From contig JBBCIV010000074.1 of assembly GCA_037189665.1 (NCBI GenBank), positions 1-24,513 of the forward strand: 24,513 nt of DNA, written 5' to 3'. The DNA is from BPJO01 sp037189665. GTDB lineage: Bacteria > Planctomycetota > Phycisphaerae > Tepidisphaerales > Tepidisphaeraceae. This document shows, in pieces, positions 1 to 7,823 of the stretch (positions within the stretch are counted from its first letter, which is position 1; every line of letters starts with the position of its first letter). The notes below the pieces were generated by a model, which was not told where the DNA came from, did no database searches, and saw only the letters and a program-made list of their open reading frames with translations. The translations under genes and the position numbers were made by a program.

Positions 1-39
1 GTCGCCCATTGGTTTTTCCGAACGTCTCGAATGGGCGAC
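1..39. repeat. Perfect 10-bp inverted repeat at window edge
   Basis: GTCGCCCATT (1-10) is repeated in inverted form as AATGGGCGAC (30-39) around a 19-base spacer. It lies 36 bases beyond the stop of the minus-strand gene ending at 75, so it could be that gene's terminator stem or an operator of a gene outside the window. No T-tract can be judged because the sequence ends here. Confidence 0.4.
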
Positions 40-74
40 GCAGGCGTCGCAGCTACAATATTCGGTTCGTTGCT

Positions 75-821
75 CTAGGAGAGCTTGTCTTTGCGACGGC
101 GAAACTGCGAGCAAATCGCCGTTGTCGTCGTTGCGGCCAGCGCGATCGCACCATGCAAGGCCGCGCTTTTCCAAACGTTCGGCGGCAGGTCGAACAGCAC
201 GTCCTGCCCGAGGTTGGTGAGGTGTTTATAGGCGATGGGGCTGTGCGACCAGTCGCCCAGCGCGGAGTAGGCGCCGTTCAAAGACATCAGCGGGTGGTAC
301 GCGAACGCATGATCGATCATCCAAGCGCCCATCGGCGTGCCGAACCACGGCGAGAACCAGGCCGGCCCGGCGAGCCACGCGAGAAGGGCGATCGTCATCA
401 TCGCCCGCGCGACCGCCTCGCCGATCAATCGCGAAAGCGCGCCCGTCGCCGATATCGTCATCGCGCTCAACATCACCAGCAAAGACAACAACTGCACGCC
501 CGGCCATGCGAGCGACGGCTGATCTGAGATCGCCAGCAGCAGTACCGCCGATGCGCCGATCGCGATCGCCGCTGACACCAGCGCGACCTCCCGAACGTTC
601 CGCGCCGTCGGCCCTGCGGCGATGCTCACAAGACCGGCGACGAATGCCGACGCGAAGACCGTTCCCAGCGTCACGTCGATCAGCGCGTACACGCCCAGGC
701 TCGCCAGCAGCGCTGTGCCGCCGCACAACAGCGACGCCACGATCGCGCTCAGCGAAACGCCAGGCAGCGTGCGCGGGGCCGACGATGGCGATGAGGTTGT
801 AGCGGGGGCCGAGGCGTCCAA
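75..821 (-). CDS. Multi-pass membrane protein of unknown function
   Basis: A 248-residue protein with a TTG start. I do not recognise a family. After a Ser/Thr/Pro/Ala-rich N-terminus of about 20 residues it has several hydrophobic stretches (about 26-48, 50-70, 78-97, 107-127, 134-155 and 222-236), so it is an inner-membrane protein with perhaps five or six helices, and it ends in a basic tail (RRRKDK) likely to face the cytoplasm. Its start lies 14 bases after the HtrA stop on the same strand, so the two are probably co-transcribed. No Shine-Dalgarno is visible before the TTG, so translation may be coupled to the protease gene. A role with the protease is possible but rests only on adjacency. 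Confidence 0.75.
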   Translation of the reverse strand: MDASAPATTSSPSSAPRTLPGVSLSAIVASLLCGGTALLASLGVYALIDVTLGTVFASAFVAGLVSIAAGPTARNVREVALVSAAIAIGASAVLLLAISDQPSLAWPGVQLLSLLVMLSAMTISATGALSRLIGEAVARAMMTIALLAWLAGPAWFSPWFGTPMGAWMIDHAFAYHPLMSLNGAYSALGDWSHSPIAYKHLTNLGQDVLFDLPPNVWKSAALHGAIALAATTTTAICSQFRRRKDKLS

Positions 822-835
822 CTTGGGTACGATGG

Positions 836-1966
836 TTATGGCTGCGGCTTCTTCTGGATCGAGCTGTCGAGCATGATCTTTTTCGTCAGCGTTTCGCCCT
901 CGCGCCAGTACGTGACGGTGACGGTCTCGCCGGGCTGATGACGCTCGAGCGCCAGGTACATCTGGTCGGAGTTGTGAACGGACTTGTCGTTCAGCTTCAG
1001 GATGATGTCGCCCACGCGCAGCCGTCCGTCGCTGAGTCGGGTCGTGCCGCGCAACCCCGCCGCCTCTGCCGCCGAGCCAGGGATGACCTGTACGATCACC
1101 GTTCCCTTCACGTTTAACCGGGAGGCAAATCGCTTCGACAGGTCATCGCTCATCGTGATGCCGAGCGTTGCGCGGTCGACCAGCCCATAGCGAAGCAATT
1201 GCGGGACGATCCGGTTGACTGTATCAACCGGGACGGCAAAGCCGATGCCCGCGTTCGTGCCCGAAGGGGAGAAGATCGCGGTGTTCACGCCGATGAGCCG
1301 CCCGGCCGAGTCGAGCAGGGGACCGCCGGAGTTGCCGGGGTTGATGGCGGCGTCGGTCTGGATGACGTTCTCGATCGGCTGCCGCGTCACCGACCGAATC
1401 GTGCGGCCGAGCGCCGAGACGATGCCGGTGGTGAGCGTGTGATCGAGGCCGAACGGGTTGCCGATCGCGTAAACCTTCTGGCCCACGAGTAGATCATTAC
1501 TCGTGCCGATCGGGATCGGCGTGATCGCGGCGCGCGGGCGGATCTTCAGCACCGCCAGGTCGTGCTCGGGCGCGATGCCGATCAGATCGGCGTCGTAGGT
1601 CGCCTCATCGCTGAACGCCACCTTGGCCGAGCTGGCGCCCTGGATGACGTGAAAGTTGGTGACGATGTGCCCGTCGTTATCCCAGACGAAGCCGGACCCG
1701 GTTCCCGCGTCCACCTCGCCCACCTCGCGGCCGAAGATGTCGCGTTGCTGCTGCTTGGTGGTGATGAAGACGACCGAGGGGCTAAGCGTGCGGAACAGCT
1801 CGACCGCCTCCCTCTCGTCGGCCGACAGCGCCGGGCGCGTCGCCGGCACGCGCGGCTGGGCATCCGCCCCGGATTGCCGCGCCGCGAACATCACGTACGC
1901 CAGCACGCCTCCCATCACCGCCGACAGCATGACGGTTCGCCAGGAACCTGCAATTCCGTTGGTCAT
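836..1966 (-). CDS. HtrA/Deg-type trypsin-like serine protease with one PDZ domain
   Basis: A 376-residue envelope protease of the Deg/HtrA family, which degrades or refolds misfolded exported proteins. Residues 11-29 form an uncleaved signal anchor. The chymotrypsin-like domain carries a complete catalytic triad: His106 in TNFHV, Asp136 in EHDLAVLKI and Ser213 in NPGNSGGPL. A single PDZ domain follows (about 265-365), which makes it DegS-like or DegQ-short rather than a two-PDZ DegP. The ATG is preceded by GGATGGAG at a spacing of about 8 bases, which supports this start. The order DMT exporter, protease, membrane protein on one strand (gaps of 81 and 14 bases) suggests an operon. No sigma-E or anti-sigma gene is adjacent, so a DegS-type signalling role is not supported by context. 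Confidence 0.95.
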   Translation of the reverse strand: MTNGIAGSWRTVMLSAVMGGVLAYVMFAARQSGADAQPRVPATRPALSADEREAVELFRTLSPSVVFITTKQQQRDIFGREVGEVDAGTGSGFVWDNDGHIVTNFHVIQGASSAKVAFSDEATYDADLIGIAPEHDLAVLKIRPRAAITPIPIGTSNDLLVGQKVYAIGNPFGLDHTLTTGIVSALGRTIRSVTRQPIENVIQTDAAINPGNSGGPLLDSAGRLIGVNTAIFSPSGTNAGIGFAVPVDTVNRIVPQLLRYGLVDRATLGITMSDDLSKRFASRLNVKGTVIVQVIPGSAAEAAGLRGTTRLSDGRLRVGDIILKLNDKSVHNSDQMYLALERHQPGETVTVTYWREGETLTKKIMLDSSIQKKPQP

Positions 1967-2047
1967 GTCGCGATCTCCATCCTTCAGACGTACGTGGTCC
2001 GGGTTTGCTATCGAACACCTTGCCTCGGCCTGCCCGCGAAGCCGCCA

Positions 2048-2995
2048 TCAGGCCCGCGCCGGCGGGCTGCCGGGCCATTTTAGCTCGGCGAACACATTGG
2101 CAAGCAGAATCAGCCCCGCCCCGGCGATCTGCATTTCGGTCATGCCCGCGTCCGGCTTGATCGCCCACGCGAACACCGCCGCCACGATCGGCTCGAACAG
2201 GTAGACGATCGCCGCTCGCGTCGCGTCCACGCGCTGCTGAAACTGGTTCATCAGCCCGAACGACACAAGCGTGCACAGCACGGTAAGCAGGCCGAGCTCC
2301 CACGCCAGCTTAGGCGTGAAGAGCGTTTTCGGCGTCAGCGCGTCGAACCCAGGCAGGAAGATCGCAAACGCCCCGCATGAGACGCCGCAGATGCCAAAGA
2401 CGACCACCGTCACGCGGAAGGCGTCGTCGCGCGGCATGAGGATGCCGATCAGCACGATCGCGATGCTGAACGCCACCGCCGAGATGACGATGTAGGTTTC
2501 GCCGATCGCGAGGCCCGCCACCTTCGCACCGGTGAGCAGGAAGATGCCCGCCAGCGCCACCGCGCACGCCGCGATGAGGTTCGGCGTCGGCCGGCGAAAG
2601 CTGATCAGCGCCACCAGGATAGGGACGAGCACCACGGTCAGGTTCGTCAGGAACGCCGCCACCGCTTCGGACGTGCGATCGAGTCCCAGGTGCTGAAACA
2701 CCAGCGCAAAGCACAACATCACGCCGATCGGCACGCCGCAGCCCACCGTCGTCCACGACCACCCGCGCCGCGCCCTCGGAAAGATCAGGAACCATACCGC
2801 CGCCCCGACGATGAAGCGGATCGCCAGTATCAGCACCGGCCCCAGCGCCGACCCGTTCGGCATGCCGGCGGCGTGATTGGTCGCCTCGCCGACGTTCTTG
2901 GCCCAGACGAACCCCATCCCCCAGAACACCGTCGCCAGCGCGAGCATCAGCACTGCGAATCGACGATCTGAAGGAGTGGTGGCGGTACCAAGCAT
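2048..2995 (-). CDS. EamA/DMT-superfamily transporter
   Basis: About 315 residues with ten predicted transmembrane helices in two tandem EamA repeats (roughly 10-140 and 155-300), the layout of RhaT/YdcZ-type drug/metabolite transporters. Typical features are the first helix followed by FWGMGFVWAKN and, near the end of repeat two, helix 9 with VYLFEPIVAAVFAW, matching the family's conserved LEP region. The substrate cannot be told from sequence. The frame is open to a TTG at 3007, but that codon lies inside the T-tract of the terminator at 3002-3082, so I prefer the ATG at 2995. No convincing Shine-Dalgarno precedes either, and TATGCT overlapping the ATG leaves open a still later start near the first helix. 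Confidence 0.88.
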   Translation of the reverse strand: MLGTATTPSDRRFAVLMLALATVFWGMGFVWAKNVGEATNHAAGMPNGSALGPVLILAIRFIVGAAVWFLIFPRARRGWSWTTVGCGVPIGVMLCFALVFQHLGLDRTSEAVAAFLTNLTVVLVPILVALISFRRPTPNLIAACAVALAGIFLLTGAKVAGLAIGETYIVISAVAFSIAIVLIGILMPRDDAFRVTVVVFGICGVSCGAFAIFLPGFDALTPKTLFTPKLAWELGLLTVLCTLVSFGLMNQFQQRVDATRAAIVYLFEPIVAAVFAWAIKPDAGMTEMQIAGAGLILLANVFAELKWPGSPPARA

Positions 2996-3001
2996 AAGTG
3001 G

Positions 3002-3082
3002 AAACAAAAACGCGTGTGGCGTGACGAGTGTAACGTGAAAGGGCTTTGCGAGCCTTCACGTAACACTCGTCACGCCACACGC
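3002..3082 (-). terminator. Very long hairpin with T-tract, terminator of the PQQ-lipoprotein gene
   Basis: Arms 3012-3039 and 3055-3082 are 28 bp each and pair with a single mismatch around a 15-base loop that can itself form a GGCT/AGCC mini-stem. Read on the minus strand, the stem is followed at once by GTTTTTGTTT, as in an intrinsic terminator. It starts 27 bases after the stop of the gene ending at 3109. The stem is far longer than usual for a terminator. Confidence 0.8.
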
Positions 3083-3090
3083 ATCATTGA

Positions 3091-3102
3091 TGACGCGCGT
3101 CA
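3091..3102. repeat. 12-bp perfect palindrome
   Basis: TGACGCGCGTCA is self-complementary and sits between the long terminator hairpin and the stop codon of the PQQ-propeller gene. It could be a protein-binding site or simply extend the structured 3' end. No function can be assigned. Confidence 0.35.
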
Positions 3103-3108
3103 GAACAC

Positions 3109-4299
3109 TTATCGCGCCGCGGCGATCGCTTCTTGCGTCGTATCCGCCATCACCAGGCTGCCCACCACGCCCGCGCGGGTAACCGGGCGGATCGAGACCA
3201 GCTTCTTATCGCTGGTGATGGCGAACAGGGTGTTGTCCTTCGGGTTAATGTGGGCGGCGGTGGCGACGAAGTCGTTGCGCTCGGTGGCGAACTGCTGCAC
3301 GCCGGTCTTCTTGTCCAGCGCCGCGATCGTGTTCGACGAGGTCAGGACGTAGACGTATTTGGCGTCGTCGGCGAGCACTTTGAGCGCGTCGGGATTGCTC
3401 CACAGCGGGCTCGGGTATCGGTTGGCCGGACGCTTGGCCAGGGCGGTGAGGCCCTTGCCGTCGATGTAGATGTAAAGCGTGTCCGACGTCGGCACCGCCG
3501 ACTGCTTGAGCGGCACGCCGGCGAAGTATTCCCAGCGGATCTTGCCGGTGACGGCGTCGAGGCAGTAAAGCTTGCTGTCGGTGGACGGGACGTAGACGCC
3601 GCCTTCGTCGACCCGAATGGCGGCGATGATGCGGCCGTCCGTGCGGAAGATGGAGTCGGGCATGCCTTCGTTGCGCGGCCAGAGCAGCGTCGGGTCGTTC
3701 GTGAGCGAGACGACATGCCCGTTTTCGTTGGCGAAGTAGAGCACGTTCTCGAAGATCGCCGGCTTCGTGCGAACGACGCCTCCGGCGATGCGGGTCCAGA
3801 GGAACGGGCTGCCGTAAGGCCGGTCCAGCGCGATCGCCGCGATGCGGCCGCCCTGTTGGCTGTCGACGCCGGCGTACACCGTGTTCTCCACCGCGACCGG
3901 CGGCGAACGCAACGGCTGCGGCAGGTGAATCGTCTTGCGGCGGATGCCCTCGCGCGACACGATTTCGATCGTGGCACTCGTGGGGAAGAGCACGCGGTCG
4001 GCCTGCACGATCGGCGTGCCGACGATGTCGCCCTCCTCGCCAACGGTCATCCGGAATTTCAGCCCGCCGGCGGTATCGAACGCGGCGACCTGGTTGTCGG
4101 GACCGTAGACGAACAGCATGTCGCTAACGAAATGGAACGCCTTGATGTCCTTCGGGTTGAACCCGGTGTCGGCGGTCCAGTCGCGGACAAACGAACCCGG
4201 AGGCACGATTTCCGGTTCGGCAATCACGTGCTCCTGCGACCGGCAACCGACCATCAACGCGGCAGCCATCAGGGTGAGAATCAGGGTGTAGCTTTTCAC
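3109..4299 (-). CDS. PQQ-like beta-propeller lipoprotein
   Basis: A 396-residue exported protein built of WD/PQQ-like blades. Several repeats carry the usual strand pattern ending in a small-residue turn, for example LYCLDAVTGKIRWEY and TIAALDKKTGVQQF. I place the start at the GTG at 4299, because AGGAG lies 7 bases before it and the product then begins with a short signal peptide ending in a lipobox-like MVG-Cys (Cys19). The open frame continues upstream to a TTG at 4335 with no ribosome site. Such propellers act as scaffolds (for example BamB in outer-membrane assembly) or, rarely, as quinoprotein enzymes. I see nothing specific for PQQ or metal binding, and no BAM gene is nearby, so the role is open. 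Confidence 0.88.
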   Translation of the reverse strand: MKSYTLILTLMAAALMVGCRSQEHVIAEPEIVPPGSFVRDWTADTGFNPKDIKAFHFVSDMLFVYGPDNQVAAFDTAGGLKFRMTVGEEGDIVGTPIVQADRVLFPTSATIEIVSREGIRRKTIHLPQPLRSPPVAVENTVYAGVDSQQGGRIAAIALDRPYGSPFLWTRIAGGVVRTKPAIFENVLYFANENGHVVSLTNDPTLLWPRNEGMPDSIFRTDGRIIAAIRVDEGGVYVPSTDSKLYCLDAVTGKIRWEYFAGVPLKQSAVPTSDTLYIYIDGKGLTALAKRPANRYPSPLWSNPDALKVLADDAKYVYVLTSSNTIAALDKKTGVQQFATERNDFVATAAHINPKDNTLFAITSDKKLVSIRPVTRAGVVGSLVMADTTQEAIAAAR

Positions 4300-4394
4300 A
4301 AATCGCTCCTGCCAGAGGAAGGTCAAGATCCGCAATGTACCGGGAAGCGTAAGACGTGGTCAAACAGAGAGTAATCCGTTATCAGGCGCGCGGG

Positions 4395-4736
4395 CTAAAC
4401 GGGCTCTTCCGGGTCGAGCTTGGTTTCGGGGGCAGGGTCTTTGACCGGATTCCGCTTTTCCGATGCCCGCTGGGCCTTGGCGACGATCAACGCCTTGGCG
4501 GCATCGTACTCCTCCTGGGTCATTTTCCCCTCTTTCACTAACTGCCGAAGGTTGGAAAGACTGAACCCCGCCAGCGGATCGTTGGCGGAATCGTCCTGCC
4601 CGGCAAGCATCTTCCGGCGGACCAGCGCGATCGAGCCGATCAGCAGCCCGATCACCACCATGATCAGCAAGATCGGGAAAAACAGATCGGTCGCGTCCGA
4701 CTGTTGCGCCAGCATCTGCTCCGCCAAGATCATCAT
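4395..4736 (-). CDS. Small membrane protein with SHOCT-like C-terminal motif
   Basis: A 113-residue protein. The N-terminus is periplasmic or very short, followed by one hydrophobic helix (about 18-39) and a basic LVRRK stop-transfer. Residues 59-86 (start FSLSNLRQLVKEG, then KMTQEEYDAAKALI) match the pattern of the SHOCT domain, a short helical module often found at the C-terminus of small bacterial membrane proteins. A charged Pro/Glu/Lys tail follows. The start is ATG ATG with no clear Shine-Dalgarno. A TATAAG hexamer ends 8 bases upstream (4750-4745), so the mRNA may be leaderless. It is transcribed divergently from gatB across a long intergenic region. Confidence 0.8.
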   Translation of the reverse strand: MMILAEQMLAQQSDATDLFFPILLIMVVIGLLIGSIALVRRKMLAGQDDSANDPLAGFSLSNLRQLVKEGKMTQEEYDAAKALIVAKAQRASEKRNPVKDPAPETKLDPEEPV

Positions 4737-4744
4737 TCACCCAT

Positions 4745-4750
4745 CTTATA
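4745..4750 (-). promoter_or_regulatory. -10-like element of the SHOCT gene
   Basis: TATAAG on the minus strand ends 8 bases before the ATG at 4736, with no Shine-Dalgarno between. A transcript starting at the usual distance would begin at or next to the start codon. The matching -35 is weak. Confidence 0.4.
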
Positions 4751-4861
4751 CATACGGCTCGCCGGATTAAGCATCGGACGCGATGCACGTCTGCACCACG
4801 AACCCCGTCACACAATCGGCGCGCATTATAACCATATAAAACACAATATCTTACATCGAAA

Positions 4862-4946
4862 TTGGGTTCGTTTGACCAAATCGCGTTCAGTTACGTCCCG
4901 CACTAGCGACCTGTCGGCATGGCAGTTGGGTTCGTTTGTTCAAATC
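4862..4946 (+). repeat. Pair of 21-bp direct repeats, 64 bases apart
   Basis: Copies at 4862-4882 and 4926-4946 share TTGGGTTCGTTTG and CAAATC and differ only at the two bases between these blocks. The period is about six helical turns, so both copies lie on the same face of the DNA. This suits paired operator sites in the divergent promoter region between the SHOCT gene and gatB. Confidence 0.5.
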
Positions 4947-5090
4947 ATCCGTCATGCGTTTTCCCCTTCTTTCTTCGACCAGCCTGTCCAAAGGTCAGTT
5001 CTCACAGTCAACTTTACGCGTAACCCTCGCTTTCGTCGGCGGTAAAATCCGCGGCGTCCATCGTCCCTGTCTCGATGGCCGGCCGGCACC

Positions 5091-5119
5091 TTACGCAACC
5101 CCCCGGCGATCTCTATACT
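5091..5119 (+). promoter_or_regulatory. Candidate gatB promoter
   Basis: TTACGC (5091-5096) and TATACT (5114-5119) are 17 bases apart, the sigma-70 spacing. The -10 ends only 6 bases before the gatB ATG at 5126, so the transcript would start at or next to the AUG. The -35 is a weak match. Confidence 0.5.
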
Positions 5120-5125
5120 CCCGGC

Positions 5126-6619
5126 ATGTCAGACCGAAAATGCGTATCTCATAAGGTGCTGGTGGGCTTGGAAATCCACGTCCAGCTCGCGACGAAGACG
5201 AAGATGTTCACCGGCGTCGCCAACCTCTCCGGCGCCCTCAAGGCAGGCGACACCCCACCCGAGCCCAATACCGCGGTCGACGAACAGATCATGGGCTTTC
5301 CCGGCGTCCTGCCGGTCATGAACAAGAAGGCCGTCGAATACTCCATCAAAACCGGCCTGGCGCTCGGATGCGAGATCGCCAAGTTCACCAAGTGGGATCG
5401 TAAGTCCTATTACTACCCTGACTTGCCGAAAAACTACCAGATCAGCCAGTACGACCTGCCCTTGTGCGGCAACGGCGTTTTTGAGCTGCAAACCGACGAA
5501 GGCGTGAAGAAAATCCGCATCCGCCGGGCTCACCTGGAAGAAGACGCCGGAAAACTGCTGCACGAGGCGCCCGGTGGGTACCACATCGACTGGTCGATCG
5601 TCGATCTCAACCGCGCCGGCACGCCGCTGCTCGAGATCGTCACCGAGCCTGATTTCGACTCGCCCAAATCGGTTTCGGCGTTCGCGCAGGAATTGCAGAA
5701 GCTGGTCCAGTACCTCGGCGTCTCCGAAGGACAGATGCAGCTCGGGCACATGCGGTTCGAGCCCAACATCAACGTCCACATCACCGACCAGGACGGCCAG
5801 GTCCACAAGACCGCCATCACCGAGATCAAAAACCTCAACAGCTTCTCGGTGGTCGAGAAGGCGACCGCCTACGAAGTGCAGCGTCAGATTCGCCAATGGG
5901 AAGATTCCGGCGAACTCGGCAGAAAGAGCACTTATGGCTGGGACGACGCGACCGAAACCACGTTCTTTCAGCGGTTCAAAGAAGGCGAGAGCGATTACCG
6001 CTACTTCCCTGACCCTGACCTCATGCCGGTGGAAGTAGACGACGCCTGGCTAACCGAACTGAAAAGCCAGGTCGGCGAATTGCCAGGCGCCCGTCGCGCC
6101 CGCTACGTCGAGGCCCTCGGCCTCAACGCCACCGACGCCGCGGCGCTGGCGGCGGACAAGAGCGCGGGCGATTTCTTTGAGAAAATCGTGAGCGACGGCG
6201 TTCAACCCAAGCGCGCCAGCACGCTCATGGAAGCCCTCCGCGAGATGAGCAACGAGCGGGCCCGCAAGATCGTCGATCTCGGCATCGCGCCCGAAAGCCT
6301 CGCTCAGATTGGCAAGCTCATCGAGGCGGGCAAGGTCGCGGCGTCGAAGGAAGTGACCAAGAAGATCCTCGACGCCGTCCTCTCCGATGGCGGCGCGGTC
6401 GAGACGGCGGCGCAAAAGCTCGGACTGATTCAAACCACCGACACCGGCGCGGTCGATGCCGCCATCGACGCCGTCATCGCCCAGAACCCCAAGCCGCTTC
6501 AGGAATACCGCGCCGGGAAACATACCGCGGTGAACGCGCTGGTCGGCATGGTCATGAAGAGCGCCAAAGGCATGAACGCCAAGCTCGTTCATGAGCGCCT
6601 GAAGGAGAAGCTCGGGTGA
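5126..6619 (+). CDS. gatB: Aspartyl/glutamyl-tRNA(Asn/Gln) amidotransferase subunit B
   Basis: A 497-residue GatB, the tRNA- and Mg-binding kinase/transamidase subunit that, with GatA and GatC, turns Glu-tRNA(Gln) or Asp-tRNA(Asn) into the amidated form in the cytoplasm. The N-terminus VLVGLEIHVQL, the middle HLEEDAGKL and the family signature DLNRAGTPLLE (residues 160-170) are all present. The C-terminal YqeY-like helical domain (about 350-497) that holds the tRNA is complete. I chose the ATG at 5126 over the upstream in-frame start at 5075 because family members begin close to the VGLEIHVQL strand and a -10 hexamer lies between the two. There is no Shine-Dalgarno. gatA and gatC are not in the window. 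The stop overlaps the next gene's GTG. Confidence 0.97.
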   Translation: MSDRKCVSHKVLVGLEIHVQLATKTKMFTGVANLSGALKAGDTPPEPNTAVDEQIMGFPGVLPVMNKKAVEYSIKTGLALGCEIAKFTKWDRKSYYYPDLPKNYQISQYDLPLCGNGVFELQTDEGVKKIRIRRAHLEEDAGKLLHEAPGGYHIDWSIVDLNRAGTPLLEIVTEPDFDSPKSVSAFAQELQKLVQYLGVSEGQMQLGHMRFEPNINVHITDQDGQVHKTAITEIKNLNSFSVVEKATAYEVQRQIRQWEDSGELGRKSTYGWDDATETTFFQRFKEGESDYRYFPDPDLMPVEVDDAWLTELKSQVGELPGARRARYVEALGLNATDAAALAADKSAGDFFEKIVSDGVQPKRASTLMEALREMSNERARKIVDLGIAPESLAQIGKLIEAGKVAASKEVTKKILDAVLSDGGAVETAAQKLGLIQTTDTGAVDAAIDAVIAQNPKPLQEYRAGKHTAVNALVGMVMKSAKGMNAKLVHERLKEKLG

Positions 6620-7032
6620 GCGAGGATTCGCCCATCCCGCTCGCGTACGAAGTTCCGCACGTCGAGGCACGCCGCCGCGGCATGCGAACCGCGCTGTCGA
6701 TCCTGATCGGCGTTTCGCTCCTGAGCATCCTCGGCACCTGGGCGGCGGTGATCTTTTACGATGCCGAGGTCGTCCTCGGCGGCGGGCCGCTGATCGCGTT
6801 GTTGTCGTTGTCGACGATCGTGCTGGCCATCCTGACGAGACGGCCTATCGCGATGCTGCCGGGCGTCATGCACATCGGGTTGTGCGCCTTCCTGTTTTTG
6901 CTGATCTGGCTCGCCGAATGGGGCCCGGCGCAAGCGCGCATGCCGCTGATCTACGCCGGGCTCGGCTATCTCGCGCTGGGCGTGCCGGCGAGCATCGTCG
7001 CGGTCGCCGGTGCCAGCGCGAGGCGCAACTGA
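6616..7032 (+). CDS. Four-helix membrane protein of unknown function
   Basis: A 138-residue protein beginning with GTG inside the GTGA overlap with the gatB stop, so it is translationally coupled to gatB. After an acidic, then basic cytoplasmic N-terminus (VEARRRG), there are four hydrophobic segments at about 25-47, 57-74, 80-101 and 111-134, with basic residues (TRRP, ARRN) placed on the cytoplasmic side. I recognise no family. The coupling suggests co-expression with the tRNA amidotransferase subunit but gives no function. Confidence 0.75.
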   Translation: MSEDSPIPLAYEVPHVEARRRGMRTALSILIGVSLLSILGTWAAVIFYDAEVVLGGGPLIALLSLSTIVLAILTRRPIAMLPGVMHIGLCAFLFLLIWLAEWGPAQARMPLIYAGLGYLALGVPASIVAVAGASARRN

Positions 7033-7043
7033 TCGATTCGCGC

Positions 7044-7070
7044 CGCGTGTGACGTTTTTTCGTCATCGCG
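7044..7070. repeat. Hairpin with a T6 loop
   Basis: CGCG (7044-7047) and TGACG (7050-7054) pair with CGTCA (7061-7065) and CGCG (7067-7070) around a loop of exactly six T. It lies between the stop at 7032 and the next ATG at 7111. There is no T-run after the stem, so it does not look like an intrinsic terminator. It may be a processing or binding site. Confidence 0.35.
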
Positions 7071-7110
7071 TTACCATGCGGCCGGCTTTCCGCCTGACGA
7101 GTGATCAATC

Positions 7111-7548
7111 ATGACCCAGTGGCAACCCCCACCGCAATACGGCCAGATGCCGCCGCGTGATCCGCAGCAGCAACAACAACAGCAATCGTGGCCAACGCAC
7201 TATCAACAGCATCGGCAGTTCGCGCCGCCACAGAAGCACAGCGGGCTTGGCATCGCCTCGTTCATCCTCGCGATGGTTGTCGGCATTGGCATGTTCATCC
7301 TGATCGTGATCGCCGGCGTCATGGAATCGCGCACGCCCGGCGGCATCGATGAAAACGCCCCGGAAGCCGTCGTCTTAGGCCTGCTGCTGATCGGCGGCAT
7401 GTTGCTGGCGCTGGTGGGCGGGGTGCTCGGGCTCGTCGGGCTGTTCGTGGGCGACAATAAGCGCGTCTTCGCAGCCCTTGGACTGGCGTTCAACGTGCTG
7501 ATCCTGCTGGGCGTGGTGGGCTTAATGATACTCGGCTCGCTTGCATGA
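7111..7548 (+). CDS. Membrane protein with Gln/Pro-rich N-terminus (DUF4190-like layout)
   Basis: A 145-residue protein. Residues 1-43 are hydrophilic, rich in Pro and Gln, and include a run of seven glutamines (19-25). The rest is three or four hydrophobic segments: about 45-70, 84-113 (Gly/Leu-rich, could be one long or two short helices) and 119-143. A disordered Pro/Gln cytoplasmic tail followed by a small helical bundle with GLGIASFILA is typical of the DUF4190-type small membrane proteins. I cannot confirm membership by eye. Function is unknown. No Shine-Dalgarno stands out. Its stop overlaps an ATG (ATGA at 7545). Confidence 0.75.
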   Translation: MTQWQPPPQYGQMPPRDPQQQQQQQSWPTHYQQHRQFAPPQKHSGLGIASFILAMVVGIGMFILIVIAGVMESRTPGGIDENAPEAVVLGLLLIGGMLLALVGGVLGLVGLFVGDNKRVFAALGLAFNVLILLGVVGLMILGSLA

Positions 7549-7563
7549 GCACCGACAACGACG

Positions 7564-7758
7564 ATGGCAATTCGCGGCCCATCTTCCAGTAATCGTCCCG
7601 TCGCCAACCGGCGCGCCTACCGCCCGGACCGCCAGATTTACCGGCAGTTGCGCCGCGGATCGCGCAAGCGGTGGAGTTGGCTCACGTGGATTGAGATCGC
7701 CGTCGTCCTTCTTGTGCTGGCGGGGATCGGGTGGGTCATCTGGTGGGCGGTCGCTTAG
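7564..7758 (+). CDS. Small basic single-span membrane protein
   Basis: A 64-residue frame. The first 38 residues are very basic (13 Arg or Lys), followed by a Trp-rich helix (about 38-63) ending WVIWWAVA. It reads as a real tail-anchored type protein. The start is uncertain: the preceding gene's stop overlaps an ATG at 7545 (ATGA), which opens a 15-codon frame closing at 7592, while this frame starts at the ATG at 7564. Either 7545 is a tiny coupling ORF, or the true N-terminus lies in that frame and a frameshift joins the two. No Shine-Dalgarno is seen for 7564. No family recognised. Confidence 0.55.
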   Translation: MAIRGPSSSNRPVANRRAYRPDRQIYRQLRRGSRKRWSWLTWIEIAVVLLVLAGIGWVIWWAVA

Positions 7759-7823
7759 CGCCGCGTCTCAACGCGAATTTTGCGATCGGGCCTTCGCGTC
7801 AAGACATGGCGCTAGAAGAAGCC

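Larger units (their letters stand above)
4737..5125. other. Long divergent intergenic region
   Basis: Almost 390 bases between the minus-strand SHOCT gene and gatB. It is richer in A+T than its surroundings around 4826-4860. It holds a -10-like TATAAG for the minus gene, a -35/-10 pair for gatB, and a 21-bp near-identical direct repeat (4862-4882 and 4926-4946). I see no convincing gene in it; the short plus-strand reading frames lack family features and ribosome sites. Confidence 0.6.

Noticed and set aside
3012..3082. MITE or insertion element
   Set aside because: No flanking target duplication seen and no second copy in the window. The T-tract in the right direction makes a terminator the simpler call; copy number elsewhere cannot be checked.
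3133..4374. 413-codon open frame on the plus strand
   Set aside because: Antisense to the PQQ-propeller gene; no ribosome site and composition of a shadow frame.
7161..7193. CAG/CAA run as an unstable microsatellite
   Set aside because: It encodes seven Gln in a Pro/Gln-rich tail with mixed codons; ordinary low complexity.
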